Positions 26,044-34,455 of a stretch of 64,000 bases of DNA are shown piece by piece. The stretch comes from a bacterium 1XD8-76 (GTDB taxonomy: Bacteria; Bacillota; Clostridia; Lachnospirales; Lachnospiraceae): NCBI GenBank assembly GCA_003611955.1, contig RAZE01000002.1, forward strand, positions 1-64,000, read 5' to 3'. The stretch's first letter is position 1. Every line of letters starts with the position of its first letter. The notes below the pieces were generated by a model that saw nothing but the letters and a program-made list of their open reading frames with translations, did not search any database and had not been told where the DNA came from. Both the position numbers and the translations under genes were made by a program.

Positions 26044-29000
26044 AAATCCGGAGATAAAGAAGGTACTGGTGATCGGTTCCGGCCCGATTGTGATCGGACA
26101 GGCGGCGGAATTTGACTATGCGGGCACTCAGGCCTGCCGTTCCCTGAAGGAAGAGGGGATGGAAGTGGTGTTGGTGAACTCCAATCCCGCCACGATCATG
26201 ACAGATAAGGATATTGCGGACAAGGTGTACATTGAACCGCTGACGGTGAAAGTGCTGGAACAGATTATCGAGAAGGAGAAACCCGACTCGGTGCTGCCCA
26301 CACTGGGCGGCCAGGCAGGCTTAAACCTGGGTATGGAACTGGAGGAATCCGGTTTTCTGGCGGCGCATCATGTGCGGCTGATCGGGACAACGGCGCAGAC
26401 CATCAAAAAGGCGGAGGATCGCCTGGAATTCAAGGAGACCATGGAGAAGATCGGGGAGCCCTGCGCGCCCTCTCTGGTGGTGGAAAACATTCAGGACGGC
26501 GTGGATTTCGCGGCGAAGATCGGCTATCCGGTGGTGCTGCGTCCCGCCTACACGCTGGGCGGCTCCGGCGGCGGTATCGCCCATAATCAGGCGCAGCTCG
26601 AGGAGATACTGGAGAACGGCCTCAGACTTTCCAGGGTGGGGCAGGTGCTGGTGGAGCGCTGTATCGCCGGCTGGAAAGAGATAGAATACGAGGCGATGCG
26701 GGACTGCGCCGGGAACTGCATCACCATCTGCAGCATGGAAAATGTCGATCCGGTGGGCGTTCATACCGGGGATTCCATCGTGGTGGCTCCGGCTCAGACG
26801 CTGGGTGATAAAGAGTTTCAGATGCTGCGCAGCGCAGCCCTCAATATTATCACCGCGTTGGAGATCACGGGCGGCTGCAACGTGCAGTTTGCTCTGCACC
26901 CCGAGAGTTTCGAGTACTGTGTGATCGAGGTGAACCCGAGGGTGAGCCGTTCCTCGGCGCTCGCCTCCAAGGCCACCGGGTATCCGATCGCCAAAGTGGC
27001 GTCGAAGCTTGCGCTCGGCTATACGCTTGACGAGATCAGGAACGCGATCACCGGCAAGACTTACGCCAGCTTTGAGCCGGCGGTGGACTACTGTGTCGTG
27101 AAGATCCCGAGACTGCCCTTTGACAAGTTTCTGACCGCGAAGCGGACGCTGACCACGCAGATGAAGGCAACCGGCGAGGTGATGAGCATCTGTGACAGCT
27201 TCGAGGGGGCGTTTATGAAGGCACTGCGTTCCCTGGAGCAGCATGTGGACTGTCTGCGGAGCTATGATTTTTCGGCGCTTTCGAAGGAGGATCTGATTGA
27301 GCGGATGAAGAAGGTGGACGATCAGAGAGTGTTCCTGATCGCGGAGGCTGTCCGCAGGGGGATCGACTACGATACGATCTTTGCTGTCACCATGGTGGAC
27401 AGATGGTTCATCGACAAGATCGCCATCCTGACGGAGATGGAGGAGACGCTGGAGAGAGAGGCTGCCGGTTTGACCGTCGAGACGCTGCGGGAGGCGAAGC
27501 GGATGGAGTTCCCGGACAATGTGATCGCAAGGCTCACCGGATTGACTGAGGCGCAGATCAGAGAGCGCCGCCATGAGAACGGCATCGTCGCCGCCTACAA
27601 GATGGTGGACACCTGCGCGGCGGAGTTCGAGGCGCAGACGCCCTACTACTATTCCGTCTACGGCGGCGAGAACGAGGCTGTGGAGACGAAAGACAGAAAG
27701 AAAGTGCTGGTGCTGGGCTCCGGGCCGATCCGCATCGGGCAGGGCATCGAGTTTGACTATTGTTCTGTCCATGCCACCTGGGCGTTTGCCAGGGCCGGTT
27801 TTGAGACGATCATTATCAACAATAATCCGGAGACGGTGTCCACGGACTTTGACATAGCGGACAAGCTGTATTTCGAGCCGCTGACACCGGAGGATGTGGA
27901 GAACATCGTGCGGCTGGAGAAGCCCGACGGCGCGGTGGTACAGTTCGGCGGCCAGACCGCCATCAAGCTGACCGAGGATCTGATGAAGATGGGAGTACCG
28001 ATCCTGGGCACGCAGGCGGAGGATGTGGACGCCGCGGAGGACAGAGAGCTGTTTGACCGGATCCTACAGGAGACGGAGATTCCCAGAGCGGCGGGCGGCA
28101 CGGTGTTCACCGCCGAGGAGGCGAAGAAGGTGGCGAACAGGCTGGGCTACCCTGTTCTGGTGCGGCCTTCTTATGTGCTGGGCGGCCAGGGCATGCAGAT
28201 CGCCATCTCCGACGCGGAGATCGAGGAGTTTATGGCGGTCATCAACCGCTACTCTCAGGAGCATCCGATTTTGGTCGATAAGTATTTACAGGGGAAGGAA
28301 CTGGAGGTGGACGCTGTCTGCGATGGCACGGATATCCTGATCCCGGGGATCATGGAACATATCGAGCGGACCGGCGTGCATTCCGGCGATTCCATCTCGG
28401 TCTACCCGGCTTTCACGGTCAGCGAGAAGGTGAAGGAGACGATCGCGGAGTATTCCAGACGGCTGGCGAAAGCGCTGCATGTCATTGGTCTGATCAACAT
28501 CCAGTTTATCGCGGTGGAGGACGAGGTCTATGTGATCGAGGTGAATCCCAGATCCTCCCGCACGGTGCCCTATATCAGCAAGGTGACAGGTATTCCGATC
28601 GTGGATCTGGCGACGGAGGTGATCCTCGGAAAGAAGATCAAAGATCTGGGATACGAGCCGGGACTGCAGCGGGCGGCGGACTATGTGGCGATTAAGATGC
28701 CGGTGTTCTCCTTCGAGAAGATCAGGGGAGCGGAGATCTCCCTGGGACCGGAGATGAAGTCCACCGGGGAATGCCTCGGTATCGCGGACAGCTTCGACGA
28801 GGCCCTCTACAAGGCGTTTCTGGGGGCGGGCGTGGATCTGCCGAAGTACAAGCAGATGATCATCACCGTGAAGGACGCGGACAAGGGCGAGGCCATCGAG
28901 ATCGGGCGCCGCTTTGAGAAGCTGGGATATATCATCTACGCTACGAGAAGCACCGCCGCGGCTTTAAATGAGGCCGGCGTGAAGGCGAGGAAGGTCAACA

Positions 29001-29260
29001 AGATCTCTCAGGAATCTCCGACGGTGATGGACCTGATTTTAGGGCATAAGATCGATCTGGTCATTGATACGCCGACACAGGGGCGGGATAAGTCGAGGGA
29101 CGGCTTCCTGATCCGCCGGACCGCCATCGAGACCGGCGTGAACTGTATCACGGCCATGGACACGGCGCGGGCGCTTGTGACCAGTCTGGAGAATAAGGAG
29201 AGGCAGGGGAGCAGGCTGACGCTGGTAGATATCGCGACGATCGCGAAGAGGGGAAAATAA
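26036..29260 (+). CDS. carB: Carbamoyl-phosphate synthase large subunit
   Basis: Synthetase subunit of the CarAB complex, 1074 residues, the normal length. Two homologous ATP-grasp halves are visible: the first with LVIGSGPIVIGQAAEFDYAG and LPTLGGQAGLNLG, the second with VLGSGPIRIGQGIEFDYCS and QFGGQTAIKL. Both keep the Gly-rich lid (RPAYTLGGSGGGIA; RPSYVLGGQGMQIA) and the EVNPRVSRSSALASK / EVNPRSSRTVPYISK metal-binding strands. An MGS-like regulatory domain is at the C-terminus (about 930-1074), with VIDTPTQGRDKSRDGFLIRR. An intrinsic terminator follows. Confidence 0.98.
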   Translation: MPRNPEIKKVLVIGSGPIVIGQAAEFDYAGTQACRSLKEEGMEVVLVNSNPATIMTDKDIADKVYIEPLTVKVLEQIIEKEKPDSVLPTLGGQAGLNLGMELEESGFLAAHHVRLIGTTAQTIKKAEDRLEFKETMEKIGEPCAPSLVVENIQDGVDFAAKIGYPVVLRPAYTLGGSGGGIAHNQAQLEEILENGLRLSRVGQVLVERCIAGWKEIEYEAMRDCAGNCITICSMENVDPVGVHTGDSIVVAPAQTLGDKEFQMLRSAALNIITALEITGGCNVQFALHPESFEYCVIEVNPRVSRSSALASKATGYPIAKVASKLALGYTLDEIRNAITGKTYASFEPAVDYCVVKIPRLPFDKFLTAKRTLTTQMKATGEVMSICDSFEGAFMKALRSLEQHVDCLRSYDFSALSKEDLIERMKKVDDQRVFLIAEAVRRGIDYDTIFAVTMVDRWFIDKIAILTEMEETLEREAAGLTVETLREAKRMEFPDNVIARLTGLTEAQIRERRHENGIVAAYKMVDTCAAEFEAQTPYYYSVYGGENEAVETKDRKKVLVLGSGPIRIGQGIEFDYCSVHATWAFARAGFETIIINNNPETVSTDFDIADKLYFEPLTPEDVENIVRLEKPDGAVVQFGGQTAIKLTEDLMKMGVPILGTQAEDVDAAEDRELFDRILQETEIPRAAGGTVFTAEEAKKVANRLGYPVLVRPSYVLGGQGMQIAISDAEIEEFMAVINRYSQEHPILVDKYLQGKELEVDAVCDGTDILIPGIMEHIERTGVHSGDSISVYPAFTVSEKVKETIAEYSRRLAKALHVIGLINIQFIAVEDEVYVIEVNPRSSRTVPYISKVTGIPIVDLATEVILGKKIKDLGYEPGLQRAADYVAIKMPVFSFEKIRGAEISLGPEMKSTGECLGIADSFDEALYKAFLGAGVDLPKYKQMIITVKDADKGEAIEIGRRFEKLGYIIYATRSTAAALNEAGVKARKVNKISQESPTVMDLILGHKIDLVIDTPTQGRDKSRDGFLIRRTAIETGVNCITAMDTARALVTSLENKERQGSRLTLVDIATIAKRGK

Positions 29261-29280
29261 AAGAAATAGATTATAAAGTA

Positions 29281-29313
29281 AAAGCGGCAGGGGCAGAGAT
29301 TCCTGCTGTTTTT
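29281..29313 (+). terminator. Intrinsic terminator after carB
   Basis: AAAGCGGCAGG pairs with CCTGCTGTTTT with two G-U pairs, loop about 10 nt, then a T-run to 29313. Confidence 0.8.
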
Positions 29314-29386
29314 ATCCGGAAAGCTGAAGCTGGCATAATCTGATCGGTGATATGAAGCAATCTTTCGTGCACTGTGGAGGAGATAT

Positions 29387-29968
29387 ATGATCAATACGAG
29401 TGAGTATCAAAAATATATTGAGAGTATCGTGAGGAAGATCGTCAGTATGTTTCCCGACATGCAGCTTTCTGCGGAGGATCTGCGCCAGAGAGGGTGGCTT
29501 GAGCTGATCGAGGCGACAGGCAGATATGATGCGGGAAGGGGTGCAAAGTTCACGACGTATGCCTACAGAGCAGTGGAGGAGGGGATCAGGAGAGAGGCAA
29601 TCTTCCAGATCGACCGGAGCGGGGTGACCGGCAGGGACGGCATCGCCCTGACTGATGTCGCCCCCCTCAATGAGGACAGCAATGCTATCCGGGGAGTTTC
29701 TGAGGATGCGTTCGTTTTTACAAATGCGGAGAACGAGAACAGAGACAGCATAGAGCAGCTGCGCGGAGATTTAGAGCTTCTTACGGAGAACGAAAAGAAA
29801 GTGCTGTATATGGCTTACGGTATCGATTGTGAGAGATGTGCCAACGCAGGGAAGATCGCAAAAGTGCTGGGGATAAGGGAGCTGGAAGTGAAGCGCGCGC
29901 TTCAGAGCGGAAAAAGAAAGTTGGAGGAACTGGCAGATGGCAGGAAGCAAGACGGTGCAGGTGCTTGA
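29387..29968 (+). CDS. Sigma-70-like factor with shortened middle region
   Basis: A 193-residue sigma-70-type protein. Region 2 is clear (AEDLRQRGWLELIEATGRYD, GRGAKFTTYAYRAVEEGIRR). Region 4-like sequence follows at about 130-190 (LLTENEKKVLYMAYGIDCER, KIAKVLGIRELEVKRALQSG). The spacer between them is short and acidic, so it lacks a normal region 3. GGAGGAG precedes the ATG. Its last 32 bp overlap the WYL gene, whose Shine-Dalgarno lies inside it. It may be a specialised sigma factor or a sigma-derived regulator; targets are unknown. Confidence 0.8.
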   Translation: MINTSEYQKYIESIVRKIVSMFPDMQLSAEDLRQRGWLELIEATGRYDAGRGAKFTTYAYRAVEEGIRREAIFQIDRSGVTGRDGIALTDVAPLNEDSNAIRGVSEDAFVFTNAENENRDSIEQLRGDLELLTENEKKVLYMAYGIDCERCANAGKIAKVLGIRELEVKRALQSGKRKLEELADGRKQDGAGA

Positions 29969-31148
29969 AGTCTTAAAAAAGATATCCGATGAATCCCATG
30001 CCGTGACCCAGGCGGAGCTTCTCGAGGCGATGAGAGAGACGGGAGACGCCGTGACAGATCTTCCGGCCGTGCTGTCCAATACCGTCGATGAGATCCTGCG
30101 CCAGATCAATCCAGTGGAGTATACGGAAAAAAACGACGCACAGTACAGGATCAAATACAGAGGGTATCAGGAAAACCTTCTGGATGTAAAAGAAGAAATA
30201 AGAGAATTAAAAAAAGAAGCCCGCAGAAAAGACACCGATATGCAGGAAATCAGAGAAAAGCGTTCAAGGCTTCCCGTCAAAGCGCCCTCCATCACAGACC
30301 TGCGGTACATCCATGATTTCACGGACGAGGAAATGGATCAGATGATCCGGGTGATCTCGTTTTCCGACAGTATTTCCGCGGAGGAAAAAACAAATCTGAT
30401 AAAAAAGATCATAAATACCGCAAGCATTTACTATGAAACCCCGTTTTATGACAGAAGGAAGGGACTATTAAAGTTTCATCCGGAGGGCGTATTTGCAAGG
30501 ACATATCGAATGCCGGAGGAAAGCGCCGGAGAAAAAAAGACAGATCCGGGCAGTCAGGTGTCCTTTATTCAGAAGGCGATCAATGACAAAGTCCGTATCG
30601 GTTTTCGCTTTAATGATTACGATGCGGATAAAAAGCTCACCCCGCGAAAACGGGATTATGCGATAAATCCTTATCACATCGTGGTGTATCACGATATGTA
30701 CTATCTGATCGGAAACAGGCCGGGGACAATGAATCTGAGCCATTACCGGATCGATCTGATGTCGGATTTGAAAGTATTGGCAGACGACGCGGGAAAACCT
30801 GTGAGGCGTACGCCTGCGGCAAAGCTTACCGGCGGTAAAGAGGCAGGCAGAGGGTGGGATCCCGTGAAATATATGAGTGAACACCTTTATATGGGATACG
30901 ATGAGCCGAGACGCATCAAAATAAAGATTCCAAAAGATCAGTATACCATGCTGCACGACTGGTTCGGCGATCGATACAGGAAACTCTTCGCGCCCTGTGA
31001 AGAAGGATTTGACTATGTGGACGTTGTGACATCGCCTGCGATGATCGTCCACTGGGCAATGCAGTACGCGGGAGTCGTGGAGATCATGGACGAGGAGATC
31101 CGGGAGAAGATCAGAGGGGAAATTGGCAAGTTGAAGGAAAAATACTAA
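29937..31148 (+). CDS. WYL-domain transcriptional regulator
   Basis: A 403-residue regulator. Residues 1-75 look like an N-terminal winged helix (VLEVLKKISDESHAVTQAEL, NTVDEILRQINPVEY). A basic coiled-coil linker follows, and a WYL domain lies at about 200-290: QKAINDKVRIGFRFNDYDAD, YAINPYHIVVYHDMYYLIGN, HYRIDLMSDLKVL. The WYL triad reads YYL here. The C-terminal WCX-like part includes RRIKIKIPKDQYTMLHDWFG. WYL proteins bind nucleic acid ligands or nucleotides and often control stress or defence loci (family knowledge). It overlaps the sigma-like gene by 32 bp, which indicates coupled expression. Confidence 0.88.
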   Translation: MAGSKTVQVLEVLKKISDESHAVTQAELLEAMRETGDAVTDLPAVLSNTVDEILRQINPVEYTEKNDAQYRIKYRGYQENLLDVKEEIRELKKEARRKDTDMQEIREKRSRLPVKAPSITDLRYIHDFTDEEMDQMIRVISFSDSISAEEKTNLIKKIINTASIYYETPFYDRRKGLLKFHPEGVFARTYRMPEESAGEKKTDPGSQVSFIQKAINDKVRIGFRFNDYDADKKLTPRKRDYAINPYHIVVYHDMYYLIGNRPGTMNLSHYRIDLMSDLKVLADDAGKPVRRTPAAKLTGGKEAGRGWDPVKYMSEHLYMGYDEPRRIKIKIPKDQYTMLHDWFGDRYRKLFAPCEEGFDYVDVVTSPAMIVHWAMQYAGVVEIMDEEIREKIRGEIGKLKEKY

Positions 31149-31206
31149 AAAAATCTTCATAGAATGTGATGATGAGGCGTTGATCTTAAACATGCTAAAG
31201 ATGTAA

Positions 31207-31255
31207 TCCTCCATTATATCAGTGTAAATAAAAATTGCACGGATATCATGGAGGA
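31207..31255 (+). promoter_or_regulatory. RNA hairpin sequestering a Shine-Dalgarno
   Basis: TCCTCCATTATATC (31207-31220) pairs with GATATCATGGAGGA (31242-31255) with one mismatch in 14. An inner GTGTAA/TTGCAC stem (31222-31227 with 31235-31240, one G-U) closes on a 7-nt loop. The GGAGG of the YbjN-like gene (start 31262) is inside the 3' arm, so the folded message would hide its ribosome-binding site. Confidence 0.8.
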
Positions 31256-31261
31256 CTTTTT

Positions 31262-31849
31262 ATGGAAAAAAACAGTAAGATGACAACAAACGAAAAATTA
31301 TTGACAGATTATTTGAAGGAGTGCAACATAGAGTACCATGCATGTATAGAGGGAGGCCGCCCGATGCTCACAATAGTGTATCGTGTAGATAATGCGCCCG
31401 GGTACTGCGTGGAAAGCTGCATCTACTTTTATGAAAAGGAGGCGGAAGTCGGAGTATACTATTCTACGCTGGGGGCGGAGATCTGTAGAAAAAGCGCATA
31501 CAGGGACGGGCTTTTTCGCGTACTTAATTTTATCAATGCAAAAGTATTTTTGGCCTGTTGCGATGGATGTGACGGCGCGCTGTATGAGCCGCGTATGTTA
31601 TATACGCCTCGTATTTGCATGACGGAAGATAGTTATGATATAGTTATAACAACCATTATTCCCTATGATTTCTGGGAGATCGCCCTACTGGAGACAGCGG
31701 ATTATCTGACAGCGTACTGTCCGGAACTGCTGGACGGATTGACCTATGATATATTCGGCGTACTGATCGGGAAGATCACCGCTGATGAAGCCATCCGATC
31801 TATCAAAAGGGATATACTGGGGATGGATGATGAACAGGCACATGTGTAG
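31262..31849 (+). CDS. YbjN-like hypothetical protein
   Basis: A 195-residue soluble protein. The layout (EKLLTDYLKECNIEYHACIE, GYCVESCIYFYEKEAEVGVY, FRVLNFINAKVFLACC) resembles the YbjN/T3SS-chaperone-like fold, a weak match by eye. The start at 31262 is set by GGAGG seven bases upstream; a frame-open ATG at 31235 has no ribosome-binding site. That GGAGG is inside a strong hairpin, so translation is probably conditional. It precedes the metallophosphatase cluster by 52 bp. No function can be assigned. Confidence 0.65.
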   Translation: MEKNSKMTTNEKLLTDYLKECNIEYHACIEGGRPMLTIVYRVDNAPGYCVESCIYFYEKEAEVGVYYSTLGAEICRKSAYRDGLFRVLNFINAKVFLACCDGCDGALYEPRMLYTPRICMTEDSYDIVITTIIPYDFWEIALLETADYLTAYCPELLDGLTYDIFGVLIGKITADEAIRSIKRDILGMDDEQAHV

Positions 31850-31901
31850 AGAGTGGTTTATGTATGACAGGCAGTGATGGGAAAGGATGGGAGGCAGAGA
31901 T

Positions 31902-32615
31902 ATGGCGGTTTATGTGATCTCAGATATTCATGGCGAATATGACAAGTTTATGGAACTGCTCGACCGGATCGGGTTAAAAGAGACGGACATGTTATATATT
32001 CTGGGCGATGTTCTGGACAGGGGGCCGGATCCGATCAGGGTGATCTGTAAGCTGATGGAGATGCCGAACGTGATTCCGATCGTGGGCAATCATGAAGTTA
32101 TGGCGATAACCTGTCTGGATTTCCTCTGTAAGGAAATTACAGAGGAGACGATCGCGGGGATCGAGGCGGGGATGGCGGAAGAGCTGTCCTGCTGGATGAT
32201 GAACGGGAGCATGACAACGATCGAAGGGTTTTGCAAACTGGATCGCGGGATGCAGAAAAAGGTCATAGATTATATCAGAGAGTTTTTGATCTGTGAGGAG
32301 CTGACCGTGAACGGGAAGGAGTATCTTTTAGTCCATGCCGGGCTGGGGAACTTTTCGCCGGAGAAGGAACTGGATGAGTACACACTGGATGAGTTGGTGT
32401 GGGAGAGACAGGACTATGAAGTACAGTATTTTGAAGATAAGTATATCGTGACGGGACATACACCCACGCAGTATATTTTAGGAAATCCCAGACCGGGTTT
32501 CATCTTTAAAAAGAATCATCATATCGCCATCGACTGCGGCTCGTATCACCCGGGCGGCAGGCTTGCGGCGATCTGCCTGGACACGGGGGAGGAATTTTAC
32601 ACAGAAGGACATTGA
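31902..32615 (+). CDS. PPP-type metallophosphatase
   Basis: A 237-residue calcineurin-like phosphatase of the PrpA/ApaH-like type. All metal-site blocks are present: VISDIHGEYDKF (D-x-H), LGDVLDRGPDP (GDxxDRG), VGNHEVM (GNHE), LVHAGLG (H) and VTGHTPT (GH). GGGAGG lies before the ATG at 31902. Substrates of this class are phosphoproteins or dinucleoside polyphosphates; the sequence does not decide. A second, diverged phosphatase lies 1 kb downstream with a DUF6994-like gene between them. Confidence 0.93.
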   Translation: MAVYVISDIHGEYDKFMELLDRIGLKETDMLYILGDVLDRGPDPIRVICKLMEMPNVIPIVGNHEVMAITCLDFLCKEITEETIAGIEAGMAEELSCWMMNGSMTTIEGFCKLDRGMQKKVIDYIREFLICEELTVNGKEYLLVHAGLGNFSPEKELDEYTLDELVWERQDYEVQYFEDKYIVTGHTPTQYILGNPRPGFIFKKNHHIAIDCGSYHPGGRLAAICLDTGEEFYTEGH

Positions 32616-32634
32616 GAAAGGAAGGAGACGATAT

Positions 32635-33696
32635 ATGCCGAAATATTATGAACCGCCATGCTTTGAAACAAATTACTGTGATTTTCTGAGGGACAGGTTA
32701 TCGGGGAAAGAAAGAAGATGCTGTTCCTATATTGACCCGGATGCCGTAGAGGATGTCACAGAAACGAGTTTTTATAATGACCTGACAGATTTTTTGAACG
32801 GTCGGGAGAAAGAACTGGAAAGAGAACTGAAAAACAGTTATTTTTTCCTGCCGCCTTTGCATGCGCCCGAAACGTATAAGTGGCTGGAGAAGTATACAAA
32901 TGAGGGGCATGGGGATATGGAAAAACTGATGGATGAGAAAAAAATGACTGTCATGCAGGAAAAAGAGCAGTTATTTTGTCTGACATCCGATCAGTTTGGG
33001 TTCAGTGCCGCAGACAGAATATATGAGAAAAAGCAGGGGAAATATCCCCTTGCGAATCTGGTTTATTCCTGTCAGGGAAAAAGCGGGGCAAAACAGGAAG
33101 AAATTATCAAAAAAATCACAAAATATGTAAAAAATACTCGAACAGTCGGCGGCTCTTTTTTATGGCCGGTGCATCCGCTAAAAAGGAAAGACAGGATATT
33201 CCCATATAATTGCACTTATAATTTGCGGCGCGGAGTGGGAAATTATCTGGAGGACAGAGTGGATCTGACATTGTTGGAAGTAAAACATGCGCTGGATTGT
33301 GCGGTCGGGAACAGGGGCAATTATGAGGAGTATGGAAAGTCAGATATACTGTATGATCTGTATGAAGACGACAGTACGCATATGAAAGAATGGCTTGGAC
33401 ATTTTGGTTCCTTCAGGGTGTTTGTAGAATATTTTATGCTGGAACCTTTTTGTGAGAGGATTACGGTCAATGGCGGCAGGGACTATGAGTACATGCCGGT
33501 CAATATTATAGACGGTAAGGCGATCGATGAAAGCAAAATGGAAGACATCCTGAAAATGAAAGTGCGAAATCTGGAAGGAAAAGCAATTCTGAATATGTTA
33601 GAACGGTTGGAGTGTATGATTTTGGCAAGAACCGCAAATATGGAAAGAGTGAAGGATGATGGAAATGCATTATGTAATCGGCGATATCCACAATGA
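32635..33696 (+). CDS. DUF6994-like hypothetical protein
   Basis: A 353-residue protein with no signal peptide. The central block TVGGSFLWPVHP, then YNLRRGVGNYLEDRVDLTLL, has the G-x-F-x-x-P ... N-x-x-R-G ... D-R-x-D-L-T-L pattern I associate with DUF6994, whose function is unknown to me. The late segment FFGSFRVFVEYFMLE-like (GHFGSFRVFVEYFM) is also conserved-looking. The ATG at 32635 is behind AAGGAAGGA. Its 3' end overlaps the second phosphatase start by about 40 bp, so the two are coupled. Confidence 0.7.
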   Translation: MPKYYEPPCFETNYCDFLRDRLSGKERRCCSYIDPDAVEDVTETSFYNDLTDFLNGREKELERELKNSYFFLPPLHAPETYKWLEKYTNEGHGDMEKLMDEKKMTVMQEKEQLFCLTSDQFGFSAADRIYEKKQGKYPLANLVYSCQGKSGAKQEEIIKKITKYVKNTRTVGGSFLWPVHPLKRKDRIFPYNCTYNLRRGVGNYLEDRVDLTLLEVKHALDCAVGNRGNYEEYGKSDILYDLYEDDSTHMKEWLGHFGSFRVFVEYFMLEPFCERITVNGGRDYEYMPVNIIDGKAIDESKMEDILKMKVRNLEGKAILNMLERLECMILARTANMERVKDDGNALCNRRYPQ

Positions 33697-34360
33697 AAAC
33701 AGAAAACTGCAGAATATGTTAAAAAAGATTTCCTTTGGAGAAAACGACCACCTCTATCTGCTGGGCGATCTCTTTGACAGGGGTGGGGAGAATGCAAATC
33801 CGGTTGGCGTTTACCATACGGTTCTGGGACTTGAAGAGCGCTGTACGGTCGTGCGGGGCAACCATGATCAGTGGCTGGCAGATTATATCAGATATTTTCT
33901 GGGGCTTCCGGAGCGGAAGCAGGGAAGATGCTGGCCTTATGTGTATGAGTCTTTTGCAATGTTGCAGCGAAGGCTCACGCCTGTGGATCTGCTGCAGCTT
34001 GCGGATTTTGTAAGCGGGTTTCCTCTTCAGGAGAAACTGGAACTGGAGGGAAAGAGCTATCTGTTTGCCCACGCCATGACGTTTCCGCCCGGGAAGTGGA
34101 AAAAGAAGGATCATTATCTGATGGGCGGACAGGACTATGAGCGGTTTGCGAGGGATGGTTTCCCGGGGTATATCTCATTTTGCGGCCACAGCAATACAAG
34201 TGATTTTGCCGTGTTTCCGGGGCGATACCTCGATGAAGAAAACTCATCCGTTTGGCGCAACGAAAAGGGCAATGTTTATATGATGGACTGCGGCTGCGGG
34301 TTTGCGGACGGAAGGCTGGCGTGTATATGTCTGGAGAGCGGGGAGAGGTTTTATGAGTGA
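33656..34360 (+). CDS. Second PPP-type metallophosphatase, diverged
   Basis: A 234-residue calcineurin-like protein. Blocks are HYVIGDIHNENRKL, LLGDLFDRGGEN, VVRGNHDQWL, YLFAHAMTF and FCGHSNTSDF. It keeps the D-x-H, GDxxDRG, GNHD and GH ligands, but differs from the first phosphatase in having GNHD instead of GNHE, with an insert after it. The ATGs at 33656, 33659 and 33665 are all possible; GAAGG sits just upstream. It overlaps the DUF6994-like gene in another frame. Confidence 0.9.
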   Translation: MMEMHYVIGDIHNENRKLQNMLKKISFGENDHLYLLGDLFDRGGENANPVGVYHTVLGLEERCTVVRGNHDQWLADYIRYFLGLPERKQGRCWPYVYESFAMLQRRLTPVDLLQLADFVSGFPLQEKLELEGKSYLFAHAMTFPPGKWKKKDHYLMGGQDYERFARDGFPGYISFCGHSNTSDFAVFPGRYLDEENSSVWRNEKGNVYMMDCGCGFADGRLACICLESGERFYE

Positions 34361-34455
34361 AATGAGAATTTGGTTGACAAATGACAACCTCGCAGCAGGA
34401 GCCGGATCCCTTTCTGTCAGAATCCGGCCCCGCTATTTTATTCATGCAAATTCAC

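Noticed and set aside
26321..27772. 483-codon open frame opposite carB
   Set aside because: Antisense shadow of a highly conserved gene; composition is His/Arg/Leu-rich and no domain is visible.
29387..34360. Calling the sigma/WYL/phosphatase stretch a phage defence island
   Set aside because: No nuclease, helicase, toxin or known defence domain is present. WYL alone is not sufficient, so I report it only as an unexplained cluster.
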